A stretch of 64,000 nt of DNA from Candidatus Flexifilum affinis (GCA_016713325.1 JADJPJ010000087.1:496001-560000); one strand, 5' to 3'; positions 25,832 through 35,426 are shown, counted from the stretch's first letter. A program made the numbers and translations. Notes: generated by a model not told the origin, from the letters alone.

Positions 25832-26761
25832 ATGGCGCTTGGCAGCGCTCCGGCAAAGATCATCCTTTTCGGTGAACATGCAGTGGTCCATGGCATTCCG
25901 GCGTTGGCTGCACCGGTGTCAACGCTTCGTGCACGTGCGGAGGCGGTTCCAGCCGCTCACCCGGGCGTCAGAATTTACGCTCCAGGCTTCGCAGATTCCC
26001 TTCCCGCAGACCTCGACTCAAATGTGGTGGATAACGCGCTGGCCATGATAGTTCGGCTGGTGCTGCGCGAATTCGACCTGACCGCGCCTGCTCTAGACAT
26101 TCATCTGCAATCGGACATCCCCGTTGCTAGCGGCATGGGGAGTGGCGCGGCTGTCGCGGCGGCGATAGCACGGGCCTTGTGCGAATCCGTCGGCCAGGCC
26201 ATTGACGCCGAGACCCTCAACCGCCTGGTGTATGAAGTCGAAAAACTGCACCACGGGACGCCCAGCGGCATCGACAATACGGTCATTGTCTACGAAAAAC
26301 CCGTCTTCTTCATCAAGGGAGAAGGTCCGAAACCGTTCACGGTTGGTAAGCCGTTCCAACTGGTAATTGGCGACACTGGAAATCCCTCGTCAACGCGTGC
26401 GGCGGTGGCTGCGGTGTGGGCATTGTACGATCAAGATCGAGTGGGTGTAAAAGACCGTTTCGAGGCGATACGCCAATTGGTTCTGAGCGCTCGCAGCTAC
26501 ATCGAGTCCGGAACGCCCGATAGTCTGGGCGGCCTGATGACCGAAAATCATGCCCTTCTGCGTGAACTAACTGTCTCTTCTGCGGAACTCGACCGTCTGG
26601 TCGATGCCGCCCTCCAGGCCGGCGCTTCGGGCGCCAAGCTGTCTGGAGGCGGACGCGGCGGAATCATGATCGCGCTGGTGAATGATGCAACTCGTGACCG
26701 CGTTGCGAAGGCGCTGCAGGACGCTGGAGCGGCGCGCGTGGTGACCACGGAGATCAGATGA
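25832..26761 (+). CDS. mvk: Mevalonate kinase
   Basis: A 309-residue GHMP kinase that makes 5-phosphomevalonate. 'PAKIILFGEHAVVHG' at the N-terminus is the mevalonate-kinase form of GHMP motif 1. 'PVASGMGSGAAVAAAIARAL' is motif 2 (ATP-binding), and 'GAKLSGGGRGGIMIAL' is motif 3. I chose the ATG at 25832, exactly at the conserved N-terminus; the frame extends 21 codons upstream without family similarity. Its TGA overlaps the ATG of the IPK remnant (ATGA at 26758-26761), so the two were translationally coupled. Confidence 0.94.
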   Translation: MALGSAPAKIILFGEHAVVHGIPALAAPVSTLRARAEAVPAAHPGVRIYAPGFADSLPADLDSNVVDNALAMIVRLVLREFDLTAPALDIHLQSDIPVASGMGSGAAVAAAIARALCESVGQAIDAETLNRLVYEVEKLHHGTPSGIDNTVIVYEKPVFFIKGEGPKPFTVGKPFQLVIGDTGNPSSTRAAVAAVWALYDQDRVGVKDRFEAIRQLVLSARSYIESGTPDSLGGLMTENHALLRELTVSSAELDRLVDAALQAGASGAKLSGGGRGGIMIALVNDATRDRVAKALQDAGAARVVTTEIR

Positions 26762-27382
26762 CCCACCAGGTATTCGTGAAACTCGGCTTGGCGCGGTTTC
26801 GCACACGTCGCCACGGCCGCCTCTGATCTCAATCAGTTGGTCTGCACCACACTTCGTGCGCAGGGGTTGCCCATCTGGCGAATTCAGCCCTCGGCATCCG
26901 CGCGCAGCCATGACGGCGAAATTATCTCCATGGCGCTTGCTCCGCTTGAGACCGCTCTGGAGCATGGGCTGGTACCCCTGGTGTTCGGCGACGTCTCGCT
27001 AGACGAAGTGCGCGGCGGCACCATCATCTCCACCGAGACGGTCTTTTTCTATCTGGCCCAGCACCTTCAGGTTCGCGAGATTTTTCTTCTGGGTGATGTA
27101 GACGGCGTTTTCGACGAGACGGGAACGGTCATTCCGCTCATCACGCCTGCCTTGCTGCCGGAGGTTGAACGCTTGTTGGGCGCTTCGGCGGGCACCGATG
27201 TTACCGGCGGAATGGCGGCGAAAGTGCGCTCCATGCTGGCGCTGGTCCAGCGGGTGCCGAACCTCTCGATCCGCATCATGGGTGGCGATCCCAATCAGAT
27301 CGCTGGCGTGCTGTTCGGGCAAGCCGCCTTCGGCACACTCATCCGTGCGGATGCGCCGCCAGCCGGCGCAGACCGCGATTGA
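26758..27382 (+). pseudogene. Isopentenyl phosphate kinase, internally deleted and frame-shifted
   Basis: The gene starts with 'MTHQVFVKLG' (typical IPK N-terminus) in frame with the ATGA overlap. At about 26786-26795 the sequence jumps to 'WRGFAHVATAASDLNQLV' in another frame and runs normally to 27382 ('FGDVSLDEVRGGTIISTE', 'GDVDGVF', 'GTDVTGGMAAKV'). Together about 205 residues remain, against roughly 250-260 in the family. The missing part covers the region of the phosphate-binding Gly-rich loop and catalytic His. IPK phosphorylates isopentenyl phosphate, the last step of the alternative mevalonate route. It is either a real lesion or an assembly collapse. The 3' end overlaps dppC by 44 bp. 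Confidence 0.8.
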
Positions 27383-28142
27383 CGATGATGACGAGTAGCG
27401 TGATGCCGATACCGGGGGCAAGCGCCACCCAGGGCGCCACACGCAGTACCTGCCGCCCCTCGTAGAGCATTCGCCCCCATTCCGGGCTGCTGATTTCCCC
27501 TCCAAAGCCCAGAAAGCTCAGCGCGGCCGCCATAAGCAGCGCCTGCGCAAAGACCACCCCCGCACTGGCTGCCAGGACCGGAGACATCGCGGGCAGGAGG
27601 TGGAAACGCCACAGATGGAACCGCGTTGCCCCCAGGCTTCGTGCTGCTTCGATCTGTCCAAGCCCGCGAGCTTGCCTCTCCGCCACAAGTGTCGTCCGGA
27701 GGAACGGCGCTATCTGTGTCAACCCCGCCGCGAGCAAAATAGCGAATTCTCCTCGTCCAGCCAGGGTGGTGATCGTAAGCGCCAATACGAGCGGTGGCAC
27801 GGCCAGCAGAGCCTGATTGACAATGTCGAGCATCGCCTCCCCCACCGGCCCTGAGCCGAGCGCAGTCAGGCGAAGAACCAGGGCAAAAGCCATTGCCAGT
27901 GCACTCGCCCCGGCGGCAATGAGGAGACTCTGACGGCCACCGAAGAGAAATCGACTCAGCACATCCCGCCCTAGCAGATCGGTACCCAGGAGATATGTCT
28001 GACCCGGTGCTGCGAGCTGCTGCGAGGTTTCGACCGCCAGTGGGTCGAATGGGGCGACAAGCGGCGCTAGCAGTAGACACAACAGGCTCGCTGCGGTGAG
28101 GACACGGCTCGACACTGACGAGCGCTGACGCCAACCGTTCAT
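27339..28142 (-). CDS. dppC: Peptide/nickel ABC transporter permease, DppC-like
   Basis: A 267-residue inner-membrane permease with about six transmembrane segments. The N-terminal 'APFDP' and 'LLGTDLLGRDVLSRFLFGGR' are hallmarks of the DppC/OppC group. 'EAARSLGATRFHLWRFHLLP' is the EAA loop that contacts the ATPase. Its ATG overlaps the dppB stop (ATGA, 28139-28142). The last gene of the operon, it overlaps the convergent IPK remnant by 44 bp. Confidence 0.9.
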   Translation of the reverse strand: MNGWRQRSSVSSRVLTAASLLCLLLAPLVAPFDPLAVETSQQLAAPGQTYLLGTDLLGRDVLSRFLFGGRQSLLIAAGASALAMAFALVLRLTALGSGPVGEAMLDIVNQALLAVPPLVLALTITTLAGRGEFAILLAAGLTQIAPFLRTTLVAERQARGLGQIEAARSLGATRFHLWRFHLLPAMSPVLAASAGVVFAQALLMAAALSFLGFGGEISSPEWGRMLYEGRQVLRVAPWVALAPGIGITLLVIIVNRGLRRLAAHPHG

Positions 28143-29077
28143 GATAGACCTCGAAGGCGCGGATCGAACATTGCGGCGACAGCATCTCCCAGTGCCGTCA
28201 ATCCGATGTAGAGCGCGGCGCTCCAGACGACCACGCCCTGCACCACCGGATAATCCTGGCGCAGAGCCGAGTCGACCATGACCTTGCCGATGCCAGGACG
28301 TGAGAACACCGTTTCGGTGATGATAGCCCCACCCAGAAGGAAACCCGTCTCCAACCCCGCTACGCTGATCGCGGGAGCCAGGGATGCGCGCAGCGCATGG
28401 CGAAAGAGGATGGACAGGCGTGTGAGTCCTCGACCTTCCGCCGCCAGGATGAACGGCTCGTTCAATGTTGTTTCCAGCGATGCCCGGACCACCTGAGCGA
28501 TCGGCGCGGCGCTGTGGAAGCCCAGTAGTGCAGCCGGCAGCACCAACTGATCGAAGCGCCCTGCTCCACCGGCTGGAAGCAAGTCCAGCCAGGTGGCAAA
28601 GATGGTGATGGCCAGCGGCCCGGTGAAAAAGATTGGTGTGCTCAGGCCAAGCGCGATAGCGCCCCGGGCGGGCGCTGAAAGCGCGTTAGGCACAGCCGCA
28701 GCCACCCCCATAATGAACCCAAGAAGTATCGCGACCAACATGGCCGCCGTCGCCAGTTCCAGCGTTTCCGGAATCTGTTCGACCAGGATTTCCGCAACCG
28801 TGCGCCCGTCGAGCAGAGAAACGCCCAGATCGCCGCGGAGCAGCCTCAGCATGAACCCGCTGTACTGCATGCTCAACGGCGCGTCCAGGCCGAGTGCAGC
28901 GCGCCGCTCAGCGATAACTTCGTCACTCGCGCCGCTCTCCCGAAGCTGAGCCGTCAGCGCATCGCCAGGAACAGCTCGCAGGGCGAAAAACGCCAACGTT
29001 GCGGCCAGCGCAATTGCGATAACTGCGCGCCAGACCACGCGCGAGGTCGACCGCAGCACGGATTCGGCGATGATCAA
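28139..29077 (-). CDS. dppB: Peptide/nickel ABC transporter permease, DppB-like
   Basis: A 312-residue permease beginning with the DppB-type 'FFALRAVPGDALTAQLRESGA' region (about residues 26-46, quoted only by its ends FFALR and RESGA), followed by 'LGLDAPLSMQY' and 'LRGDLGVSLLDGRTV'. The C-terminal half carries the EAA loop ('ILAAEGRGLTRLSILFRHAL'). It starts at a TTG that overlaps the stop of the binding-protein gene (TTGA, 29074-29077). It works with DppC to form the membrane channel. Confidence 0.9.
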   Translation of the reverse strand: MIIAESVLRSTSRVVWRAVIAIALAATLAFFALRAVPGDALTAQLRESGASDEVIAERRAALGLDAPLSMQYSGFMLRLLRGDLGVSLLDGRTVAEILVEQIPETLELATAAMLVAILLGFIMGVAAAVPNALSAPARGAIALGLSTPIFFTGPLAITIFATWLDLLPAGGAGRFDQLVLPAALLGFHSAAPIAQVVRASLETTLNEPFILAAEGRGLTRLSILFRHALRASLAPAISVAGLETGFLLGGAIITETVFSRPGIGKVMVDSALRQDYPVVQGVVVWSAALYIGLTALGDAVAAMFDPRLRGLS

Positions 29078-30684
29078 CTCACGCTCATGTTCGGAATGAG
29101 CGGGAACCAGCCGTATGCATCAAAGGCGGTCTCGTTGAGGCGCCGGCGATAGCCGTTCAGATTGACGTAGTCGCGAACCGGCAGCACCAGTGCCTGCTCC
29201 ATGATCCGGAGTTGCGCCTGATAGTAGAGACTGCGTCGTGCGTTTTCGTCCGATTGTCTCGCCGCCTCGGCAAGCAGACCGTCCAATTCCGGGGAATTAA
29301 AGCCCGTCCAGTTCAAGTCGCCGGTGCCTGAAAAGTAACGGCTCAGGAACACAGGGTCAGTTCCGAACTCATACCATGCGACAAGGTTATACTCGCCCGT
29401 GTCAACTTCCTCGAACAGCGCGTTGCGACTTGGCACCTGCTCGATCACGGTGCGAATACCCACGTCGCGCCACTGGGCCTGCAATAGTTGGGCGACCTCC
29501 GGTATTGACCCCCAGGTCGGAGCGATCAGACGTACCTCGAGATCGACGCCGTTGCGCTCCAATATGCCATCGCCGTTGCTGTCACCGTATCCAATCGAGG
29601 CCAGGGCATCGCGCGCGGCGGAAAGGTCGAAAGAATAGGCTCCCTGAAGATCGGCATTGTAGTAGGGCGTTGTCGATGACAGCGGCGCCCAGGCGATCGG
29701 CGAGAAGCGTTGAAATATGGCGTCGGTGATGGCCTCACGGTTCGCCCCCACTATCAGTGCCTGGCGGACGACCAGTTCGTCGGTTGGGGAGCGCGACGCG
29801 TTCATCAGGAACTGGAGCGGCTGGCCGGGGATTGTCACCGGTTTCACGGCGACTTCGTCGCTGCTTGCGCTCAGCGTCCGCGCATCAAGCGGAAGCAGTT
29901 CGCCCATGATATCAACCTCTCCGCTTTCCAGCGCCAGCGCGCGCGCGGCCGGGTCCGTGTAGAAGCGAAATTCCACCTCGTTCACGCTGGTCACCCCTTC
30001 CGGGGAGTAGAAGGACGGTCCCCAGGCATAATCCGGGTTGCGTCGAATGATCAGGCGATCGCCAGGGACATACTCCACGAAGACGAAGGGGCCCGTGCCG
30101 ACCTGGTGAAACTGATAGCGTTCGTTGGAGAATTCGGCGAGTGCGGCCGGGCTTGCGATACCCAGATAGACCTGGCTGAAGCTGTCCAGAAGCGGGCTGT
30201 AGGGCTCGCTCAGCGTGACTCTGATAGTGTAATCGTCAACGACTGTGTACCCCTGATAGGTACCGAGTAGGAACAGGGCTTTCTGTGAACCGGTCTCCGG
30301 GTTGGTGATGCGATCCAGATTCGCGCCGACCGAGGCGGCGTTGAACGGTGTTCCGTCATGAAAGAGGACGCCGCGCTTCAGATTGAAAGTGTAGTCGCGA
30401 CCATCGCTGGAAATTGCCCAACTCTCCGCCAGACCGGGCACAAAGGCTTGCGTTGCAGGATCGCGGTATACCAGCGTATCGTAGACGCTGCGAAGCGGTA
30501 TCCCGAGCTCGGATGAAGCGTGAATGTGGGGATCGAACCCGCTGGGCTGGAAGGTCAGTCCATAGACGACGCGGTTGAGTCCTCCGGCCTGAGAGCTGAC
30601 CTTCCCTGGAGCAACACACAGCGCGACAAGAAGTACAGCGATCAAGACACCACTTGGTCGGAAGAAGTGATGGATTTGCCTCAT
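29074..30684 (-). CDS. Extracellular solute-binding protein, family 5 (peptide/nickel)
   Basis: A 536-residue exported protein from ATG 30684 with a signal peptide ('GVLIAVLLVALCVAPGKVSS') and the SBP_bac_5 body: 'VYGLTFQPSGFDPHIH', 'WAISSDGRDYTFNLKRGVLFHDGTPF' (ends quoted: WAISSDG and HDGTPF), and 'GTGPFVFVEYVPGD'. It captures oligopeptides or a related substrate for the DppBC permease. A 'DSNGDGILERNG' loop resembles a calcium site. The open frame extends 52 codons upstream, but those residues do not look like a signal peptide. No ATPase genes (dppD/dppF) follow. Confidence 0.9.
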   Translation of the reverse strand: MRQIHHFFRPSGVLIAVLLVALCVAPGKVSSQAGGLNRVVYGLTFQPSGFDPHIHASSELGIPLRSVYDTLVYRDPATQAFVPGLAESWAISSDGRDYTFNLKRGVLFHDGTPFNAASVGANLDRITNPETGSQKALFLLGTYQGYTVVDDYTIRVTLSEPYSPLLDSFSQVYLGIASPAALAEFSNERYQFHQVGTGPFVFVEYVPGDRLIIRRNPDYAWGPSFYSPEGVTSVNEVEFRFYTDPAARALALESGEVDIMGELLPLDARTLSASSDEVAVKPVTIPGQPLQFLMNASRSPTDELVVRQALIVGANREAITDAIFQRFSPIAWAPLSSTTPYYNADLQGAYSFDLSAARDALASIGYGDSNGDGILERNGVDLEVRLIAPTWGSIPEVAQLLQAQWRDVGIRTVIEQVPSRNALFEEVDTGEYNLVAWYEFGTDPVFLSRYFSGTGDLNWTGFNSPELDGLLAEAARQSDENARRSLYYQAQLRIMEQALVLPVRDYVNLNGYRRRLNETAFDAYGWFPLIPNMSVS

Positions 30685-30722
30685 AATCGGTCTACTTTCC
30701 CCGATGACTCCATGTGAACCTG

Positions 30723-30728
30723 TATAAT
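30723..30728 (+). promoter_or_regulatory. Possible -10 box of the PrsW-like operon
   Basis: A perfect TATAAT preceded by CCTG lies 43 bp before the ATG at 30772, in the gap between divergent genes. No convincing -35 hexamer is visible. Confidence 0.3.
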
Positions 30729-30771
30729 AGCCCTGATTTGAGCGACAGATAAGGATACGTTCGAGACATCC

Positions 30772-31683
30772 ATGGCAGCAACCCGCGGACCACTCCTCAA
30801 TCCTATCAAGGAAGAGCAAGAGAGTTATCCGTACCGCCACGTGTGGGGCAGCGCCATCATTCAGATTGTCGTGCTGGCCGCAGCGACAGCCGTCATCTTT
30901 GTCGCGAATTCCCTTCTCGGTATTCGTCTTCCCCCTGCGATTGCGCCGGCGTTTAACACTGTTCTGGTGCTGCTGCCGGTTGGGGTCTGGATTCTGCTGT
31001 CCGTACTTCCGGAACGTCGCGTATCTCAGCCGCGCGATCGACTCGTTTTTGTCGTGATAGTCACGGCACTCGTCGCAAGCGGCGTTGCCTTACCGCTTCT
31101 GGATGGCTTTCTGCAACCGGAACTGTGGCTGCCTCACGAAAGCGCTATCAACCGCATTCTCGGATACACGTTCACCCTGGGTATTATTCAGGAAGTCAGC
31201 AAGTATATCGTGCTTCGCTACGCGGTCTGGCGCGACCATTTCCGGATCCGTACCGACGCTGTGGCTTATGCCTTCGCCGCGGCTGTCGGCTTCGCAACCG
31301 TGCAGTCCATCAATGTGGTGTTGGCCAACCCGTCGATGAGTCTGGATGTTGTGGCGCTCCGCATGTTCGAGCATCTCGCTATCAATATTGCCGCCAGTCT
31401 TTTCGTGAGCCTTGGGCTGGCAGAGACGCGCTTCGATCACCCTACCCCATTCTTCATGACCATTTCTGTTGCGCTTGCGGCTCTATTTGCCGGCATTGCG
31501 CAGCCCATCATCTCCGGGCTGGAGAATGCGACCTTCTCGTCGCAGGGCAGCTTTGCGCGTCCGCTCTTTGGCTTTGCCTTCGCACTGGCGGTCGCGGCGG
31601 TTGCGCTGGTTGTGAACATCTTCCTCTTTAGCTCCGCCGAGAGGCGCGAACGCGAACGCCTGCGCGCCGAGGATGCACGCTGA
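30772..31683 (+). CDS. PrsW-like polytopic membrane protein
   Basis: A 303-residue integral membrane protein with about eight hydrophobic segments. The region 'IIQEVSKYIVLRY' corresponds to the PrsW EExxK motif, but the first Glu is Gln. 'DAVAYAFAAAVGFATVQS' and 'FEHLAINIAASLF' match the order of conserved PrsW blocks (including the His). PrsW (M82) proteins are intramembrane proteases that cleave anti-sigma factors. The Gln substitution questions catalysis. Its stop overlaps the next start (TGATG). A C-terminal charged tail of about 20 residues faces the cytoplasm. Confidence 0.6.
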   Translation: MAATRGPLLNPIKEEQESYPYRHVWGSAIIQIVVLAAATAVIFVANSLLGIRLPPAIAPAFNTVLVLLPVGVWILLSVLPERRVSQPRDRLVFVVIVTALVASGVALPLLDGFLQPELWLPHESAINRILGYTFTLGIIQEVSKYIVLRYAVWRDHFRIRTDAVAYAFAAAVGFATVQSINVVLANPSMSLDVVALRMFEHLAINIAASLFVSLGLAETRFDHPTPFFMTISVALAALFAGIAQPIISGLENATFSSQGSFARPLFGFAFALAVAAVALVVNIFLFSSAERRERERLRAEDAR

Positions 31684-32279
31684 TGGCCCTGATCGAAGTT
31701 GCAGCGGAACGTCAAACGATCACACAGCGACAGCGCTGGGGACACTACTTTGTCCTGATCTACGCCGCGGTGGCCATCCTTATCGGCCTCAATCTCCGTG
31801 AGTCTTCGCTCAATGCCGTTGTCCAGTACAGCAACAGCCAGGCAGGTATCCGCGCGTTTTATCCGCAGGGTTGGCTGCTTGACACCGACGGTGATTACGT
31901 CTTCCGTGTCCGTGATATGCGTGTGCCTTCCTTCAAGACCACCATACAGGTGACGACAGAGCCTATGGCTTCTACGGCTTCCGCCCGCAACGTCGTCGAT
32001 GTGCTCACGCTGCGGCGCTCGCAGTTGTCGGCTTTCCAGATCCTCTCTCGCGAGACTATTCTGCTGCCCAACGAGCGTGAGGCACTCGCGGTCTACTACG
32101 CCTATGCGGCGACTGCCGACAATGCCTTCCTGGCACAACTTCCCGGGATTGTCGCTGGTGTGGACATTATCGTCGTTCAGCGCGGACAGGCGATCATCAT
32201 CAGCTTTCTATCCGACGCAGACACCTTTGAGGAGAACTTTCCGACGTTTGAGAGGTTCCTGGATGTCCTGGTATTCTGA
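31683..32279 (+). CDS. Single-pass membrane protein with PsbP-like domain
   Basis: A 198-residue protein with one N-terminal transmembrane segment ('HYFVLIYAAVAILIGLNL', about residues 21-38) and an extracytoplasmic domain. 'AGIRAFYPQGWLLD' is typical of PsbP-like/DUF1795-type proteins, and the domain ends with '[13 protein letters not shown]'. No catalytic motif is seen. The ATG shares one base with the stop of the PrsW-like gene, and the 3' end overlaps the protease gene by 17 bp. The three proteins are probably made together. Confidence 0.55.
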   Translation: MALIEVAAERQTITQRQRWGHYFVLIYAAVAILIGLNLRESSLNAVVQYSNSQAGIRAFYPQGWLLDTDGDYVFRVRDMRVPSFKTTIQVTTEPMASTASARNVVDVLTLRRSQLSAFQILSRETILLPNEREALAVYYAYAATADNAFLAQLPGIVAGVDIIVVQRGQAIIISFLSDADTFEENFPTFERFLDVLVF

Positions 32280-34542
32280 TTGTCATTCTTGGTTTGGGCG
32301 GCATCTGGGAGTCGCTGCCGTCCTGGGGGTGTTTCTGTTCCTGGAGCTGCTTGTCGCGAGCGACGTAGGAGCTCAAACTCGCGGCTTTGATGAGGACCGA
32401 ATACGCCGGGCCACGGTCTTTGTGATGCAGATCGACTCGGCAGGTGTCACGCCCGTGATCACCTGCGCTGCGTCGGGAACGCTGGTTACCCGTACCGGTC
32501 TGATCTTGACCAACGCCCACGCGATACTGACCGATGAAGACTGCCCCGGTGAGGATCTGATCATTGCGATTGGAACGGAAGCGGATGCGCCGCCCATTCC
32601 GACCTATCGCGCAAGCATCGTGCAGGCAGATATCGGGCTCGATATCGCGCTTGTACAAATCGATCGTCAGATTGACGGCCGCCTGATCAATACCGATGCG
32701 CTCTCGCTGCCCTTTGTCGAGCTTGCCGATTCGGGCGCTCTCAACCTGGATGACACCCTTATTGTTTTTGGCTTCCCGGACTTCGGCGACTCTGCTGCAC
32801 GAATCGCGCGAACCACGATTACCGGTTTCGGCGCTGAACCCAGCGGCGGCGACCGGGCTTGGATCAAGACCAGCATTGTCCTGGAAGGGACGATGAGTGG
32901 CGGTGGCGCCTACGACCAGAATGGGCTGCTTGTTGGCATACCGACCACCTCTCCTGTTCTGGGTACGGGGCCAGAGACGCGGTGCCTGTCCCTACAGGAC
33001 TCTAACCAGGACTCTATGATCAATTCAGCGGATCGCTGTGTTCCCCTCGGCGGCGAAACGAACGCGCTTCGCCCGTCCAATTTTGCGCGACCGTTATACC
33101 GCGCGGCGACGCTGCGCCTTGATCTCCAGATTGCGGCGCCTACCATTCCTGTTGGCGCTACAGCTGGTGAACCTGCCTTTTCGCGCCTTTTTTTCTCCCC
33201 CAGCGTCAACGATGCCGGCATGCCGACCTCGGTTGTTCGTTCGCTTCCCTCCGGCACCGAGCGGGTCTACTTGTTCTTCAACTACGCAAACATGAGGCAA
33301 ACTACCGTCTACGAGCTGCGAGTCTCCAGCAATGGTGTGAACAATGCGACGTTCAGCTTACCCCCGGTGCGCTGGAGCGGCGGAACCAACGGCATGTGGT
33401 ACGTCGGCAGCGGCGGGCAGCCCTGGTCCAATGGCGTCTACGACTTCACCCTGCTGATCGACGGGGTTGTCGCGGAAAGCGCGCGTTTACTGATCGGCGG
33501 CTCAAACGAGGTGGTCCCCGTGTTCAGTGACATTGCTTTCGGCATCGAAAACACCAGCGGCGGCGTCGTGGGCACAGGGTTCGTACTCCCCACCGGCACG
33601 ATTGCCAGCGCGCGCTTCATCTATCGCAACTTGACGCCAGGAATGCGTTGGGCATCCATCTGGTACTATGAAAGCGCCGAGGTTTTGCGCGAAACGCTGG
33701 AGTGGGCCGAGGGCGATTCTGGCACGAAGACGATCCGCATCCAGGACCCGGCGGGGCTTCTCCCTGGTTCGTACAGGCTGGAGCTCTACCTCGACATCGG
33801 CCAGGGCTTTCGGCTTGCCGCCACTTCTGACTTCACCCTCGCTGGTGAGCCTGTGGGTGACTTCGCGAGCATCTTTGAGGACGCTCACTTCACCACAGCG
33901 TCCACGACGGCTGAAGCGCTGACTGCTGCGCCGTTGACGACCTTCACGTCGGGCACGGAGTCGATCTACGCCCTTTTCGACTGGAAGCGTATCCGCCCCG
34001 GCACCCTCTGGACCCTGCGTTGGACCGTCGACGGCGAACCCTTTTACGAACAGACGACGCTGTGGTCTTCGAGTGAAAGTGGCGAAAATTACCTGATGCG
34101 CCTAGCCGCTCCCGGCGGGGTTCCGGATGGCACCTACGGCATCGAGCTGCTCATCAATCGTCTCACATTTGCCCGCGCAGAAGCTCGCGTGGGCATTGGG
34201 CAGCTGCCCATTGACCGCCTTGCTCAAGCTTCTGGCGTGCAGATGCGCGGTCAGGTCTTCGATGTGGAGACAGACGCCGGTATTTCGGGGGCAACGGTCA
34301 TCGTCATCAGCGACCTCTTCAACGTCGAAGATTTCTCAGAACGATGGGATCAGCAGCAGGTCTATGCACTGGCAGCGACGGACCGTGATGGACGCTTCAT
34401 CATCGACCGGCTTCTCCAGCCGGATGCGCCCTACAGCCTGCTCATCATCACCGACGGCTATCTCCCGATCACCGCCGACGGTTTGGAGGTCGCCGCCGAC
34501 ACTCCGCCGCTTGATATTCCTATATACATGACCCCTGGCTGA
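32263..34542 (+). CDS. Exported trypsin-like serine protease with repeated beta domains
   Basis: A 759-residue secreted protein. A signal peptide (about residues 12-36) precedes an S1/DegP-like protease domain with 'LTNAHAI' (His), '[12 protein letters not shown]' (Asp) and '[13 protein letters not shown]' (Ser). An Asp-rich loop '[14 protein letters not shown]' could bind calcium. About three tandem beta-rich modules of roughly 100 residues follow ('[11 protein letters not shown]', '[10 protein letters not shown]', '[11 protein letters not shown]' each open one). The C-terminus is a carboxypeptidase-regulatory-like domain ('[17 protein letters not shown]'). ATG 32263 is chosen because it begins the signal peptide. 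Confidence 0.75.
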   Translation: MSWYSDCHSWFGRHLGVAAVLGVFLFLELLVASDVGAQTRGFDEDRIRRATVFVMQIDSAGVTPVITCAASGTLVTRTGLILTNAHAILTDEDCPGEDLIIAIGTEADAPPIPTYRASIVQADIGLDIALVQIDRQIDGRLINTDALSLPFVELADSGALNLDDTLIVFGFPDFGDSAARIARTTITGFGAEPSGGDRAWIKTSIVLEGTMSGGGAYDQNGLLVGIPTTSPVLGTGPETRCLSLQDSNQDSMINSADRCVPLGGETNALRPSNFARPLYRAATLRLDLQIAAPTIPVGATAGEPAFSRLFFSPSVNDAGMPTSVVRSLPSGTERVYLFFNYANMRQTTVYELRVSSNGVNNATFSLPPVRWSGGTNGMWYVGSGGQPWSNGVYDFTLLIDGVVAESARLLIGGSNEVVPVFSDIAFGIENTSGGVVGTGFVLPTGTIASARFIYRNLTPGMRWASIWYYESAEVLRETLEWAEGDSGTKTIRIQDPAGLLPGSYRLELYLDIGQGFRLAATSDFTLAGEPVGDFASIFEDAHFTTASTTAEALTAAPLTTFTSGTESIYALFDWKRIRPGTLWTLRWTVDGEPFYEQTTLWSSSESGENYLMRLAAPGGVPDGTYGIELLINRLTFARAEARVGIGQLPIDRLAQASGVQMRGQVFDVETDAGISGATVIVISDLFNVEDFSERWDQQQVYALAATDRDGRFIIDRLLQPDAPYSLLIITDGYLPITADGLEVAADTPPLDIPIYMTPG

Positions 34543-34561
34543 TAATGATGGAGAAGCGTGC

Positions 34562-35359
34562 ATGACGGAAAAGCAGCGCCTGGATGTACTCCTTGTCGAG
34601 CAGGGTCTCGCGCCCAGTCGTGAAAAAGCGAGGGCGTTGATTATGGCCGGCGAGGTGCTCGTCAACGGGGCGCAGATCGACAAATCTGGCACGTTGGTCC
34701 AGCCCGGCGCGGAGATCATCCTCAAAAGCAAGCCACGCTTTGTCAGCCGAGGTGGTGAAAAGCTCGCCGCTGCGCTCGATGCTTTTGCCGTGTCGATCGC
34801 GGGCAGCATCTGTGCCGATGTCGGTGCCAGTACCGGCGGATTCACCGATTGTCTGCTGCAACACGGAGCTTCCCGTGTCTATTCGCTCGATGTCGGCTAT
34901 GGCCAGCTCGCCTATACGTTGCGTGAAGACCCGCGAGTCGTTTCCATGGAGCGAACCAACGCTCGCTATGTCGAAACGCTGCCGGAGCAAGTCGACCGGG
35001 TTACCATTGATGCCTCGTTCATCTCGCTGAAGCTGCTGCTGCCCGTCGTTCAAAACTGGCTGGCGCCGTCAGCCGACGTCATTCCATTGATCAAGCCGCA
35101 GTTCGAGGCTGGCCGCGATGATGTGGGCAAGGGTGGCGTCGTGAAAGACCCACGTGTCCATCGCCGCGTTCTGGAGGAGGTTCTTCACTTCGCGGCAGAG
35201 ATCGGTTTCTCGCCCTGTGGATTAATTCGATCGCCGCTCAAAGGACCAGCCGGCAACATCGAATTCCTCGCACGCCTGAGTTGGAGCTCCGGTAACGATC
35301 TCCTGGCACCAACCGAAACGTCAATTGACGCCATGATTGATGAGTTGACTCCCCCGTAG
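34562..35359 (+). CDS. tlyA: TlyA-family rRNA 2'-O-methyltransferase
   Basis: A 265-residue protein with an N-terminal S4 RNA-binding domain ('[20 protein letters not shown]') and an FtsJ-type methyltransferase domain ('[19 protein letters not shown]', 'SLDVGYGQL'). The K-D-K-E tetrad is suggested by 'RGGEK', 'TIDASF', 'LIKPQFE' and the late Glu. TlyA methylates ribose of 16S and 23S rRNA and affects capreomycin sensitivity in mycobacteria. Some homologues are annotated as hemolysins. GGAGAAG precedes the ATG. Confidence 0.92.
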   Translation: MTEKQRLDVLLVEQGLAPSREKARALIMAGEVLVNGAQIDKSGTLVQPGAEIILKSKPRFVSRGGEKLAAALDAFAVSIAGSICADVGASTGGFTDCLLQHGASRVYSLDVGYGQLAYTLREDPRVVSMERTNARYVETLPEQVDRVTIDASFISLKLLLPVVQNWLAPSADVIPLIKPQFEAGRDDVGKGGVVKDPRVHRRVLEEVLHFAAEIGFSPCGLIRSPLKGPAGNIEFLARLSWSSGNDLLAPTETSIDAMIDELTPP

Positions 35360-35394
35360 GCCCTCTGCGGCAAACCCGCTCGTGCCTACAACGT

Positions 35395-35426
35395 CCGTTC
35401 AAGAACGGGTCTCTATCTGATATACT
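35395..35426 (+). promoter_or_regulatory. Possible lepA promoter with a GTTC-AA-GAAC dyad
   Basis: TATACT (35421-35426) lies 40 bp before the lepA ATG. A TTCAAG hexamer 17 bp upstream could be a weak -35. That hexamer sits inside a perfect dyad ccgttc-aa-gaacgg (35395-35408), which could be an operator. No regulator is suggested by the sequence alone. Confidence 0.3.

Noticed and set aside
27295..28185. 296-aa minus-strand frame
   Set aside because: Same strand as dppC but another frame; Arg/Gly/Ala-rich with no membrane segments, whereas dppC has its EAA loop.
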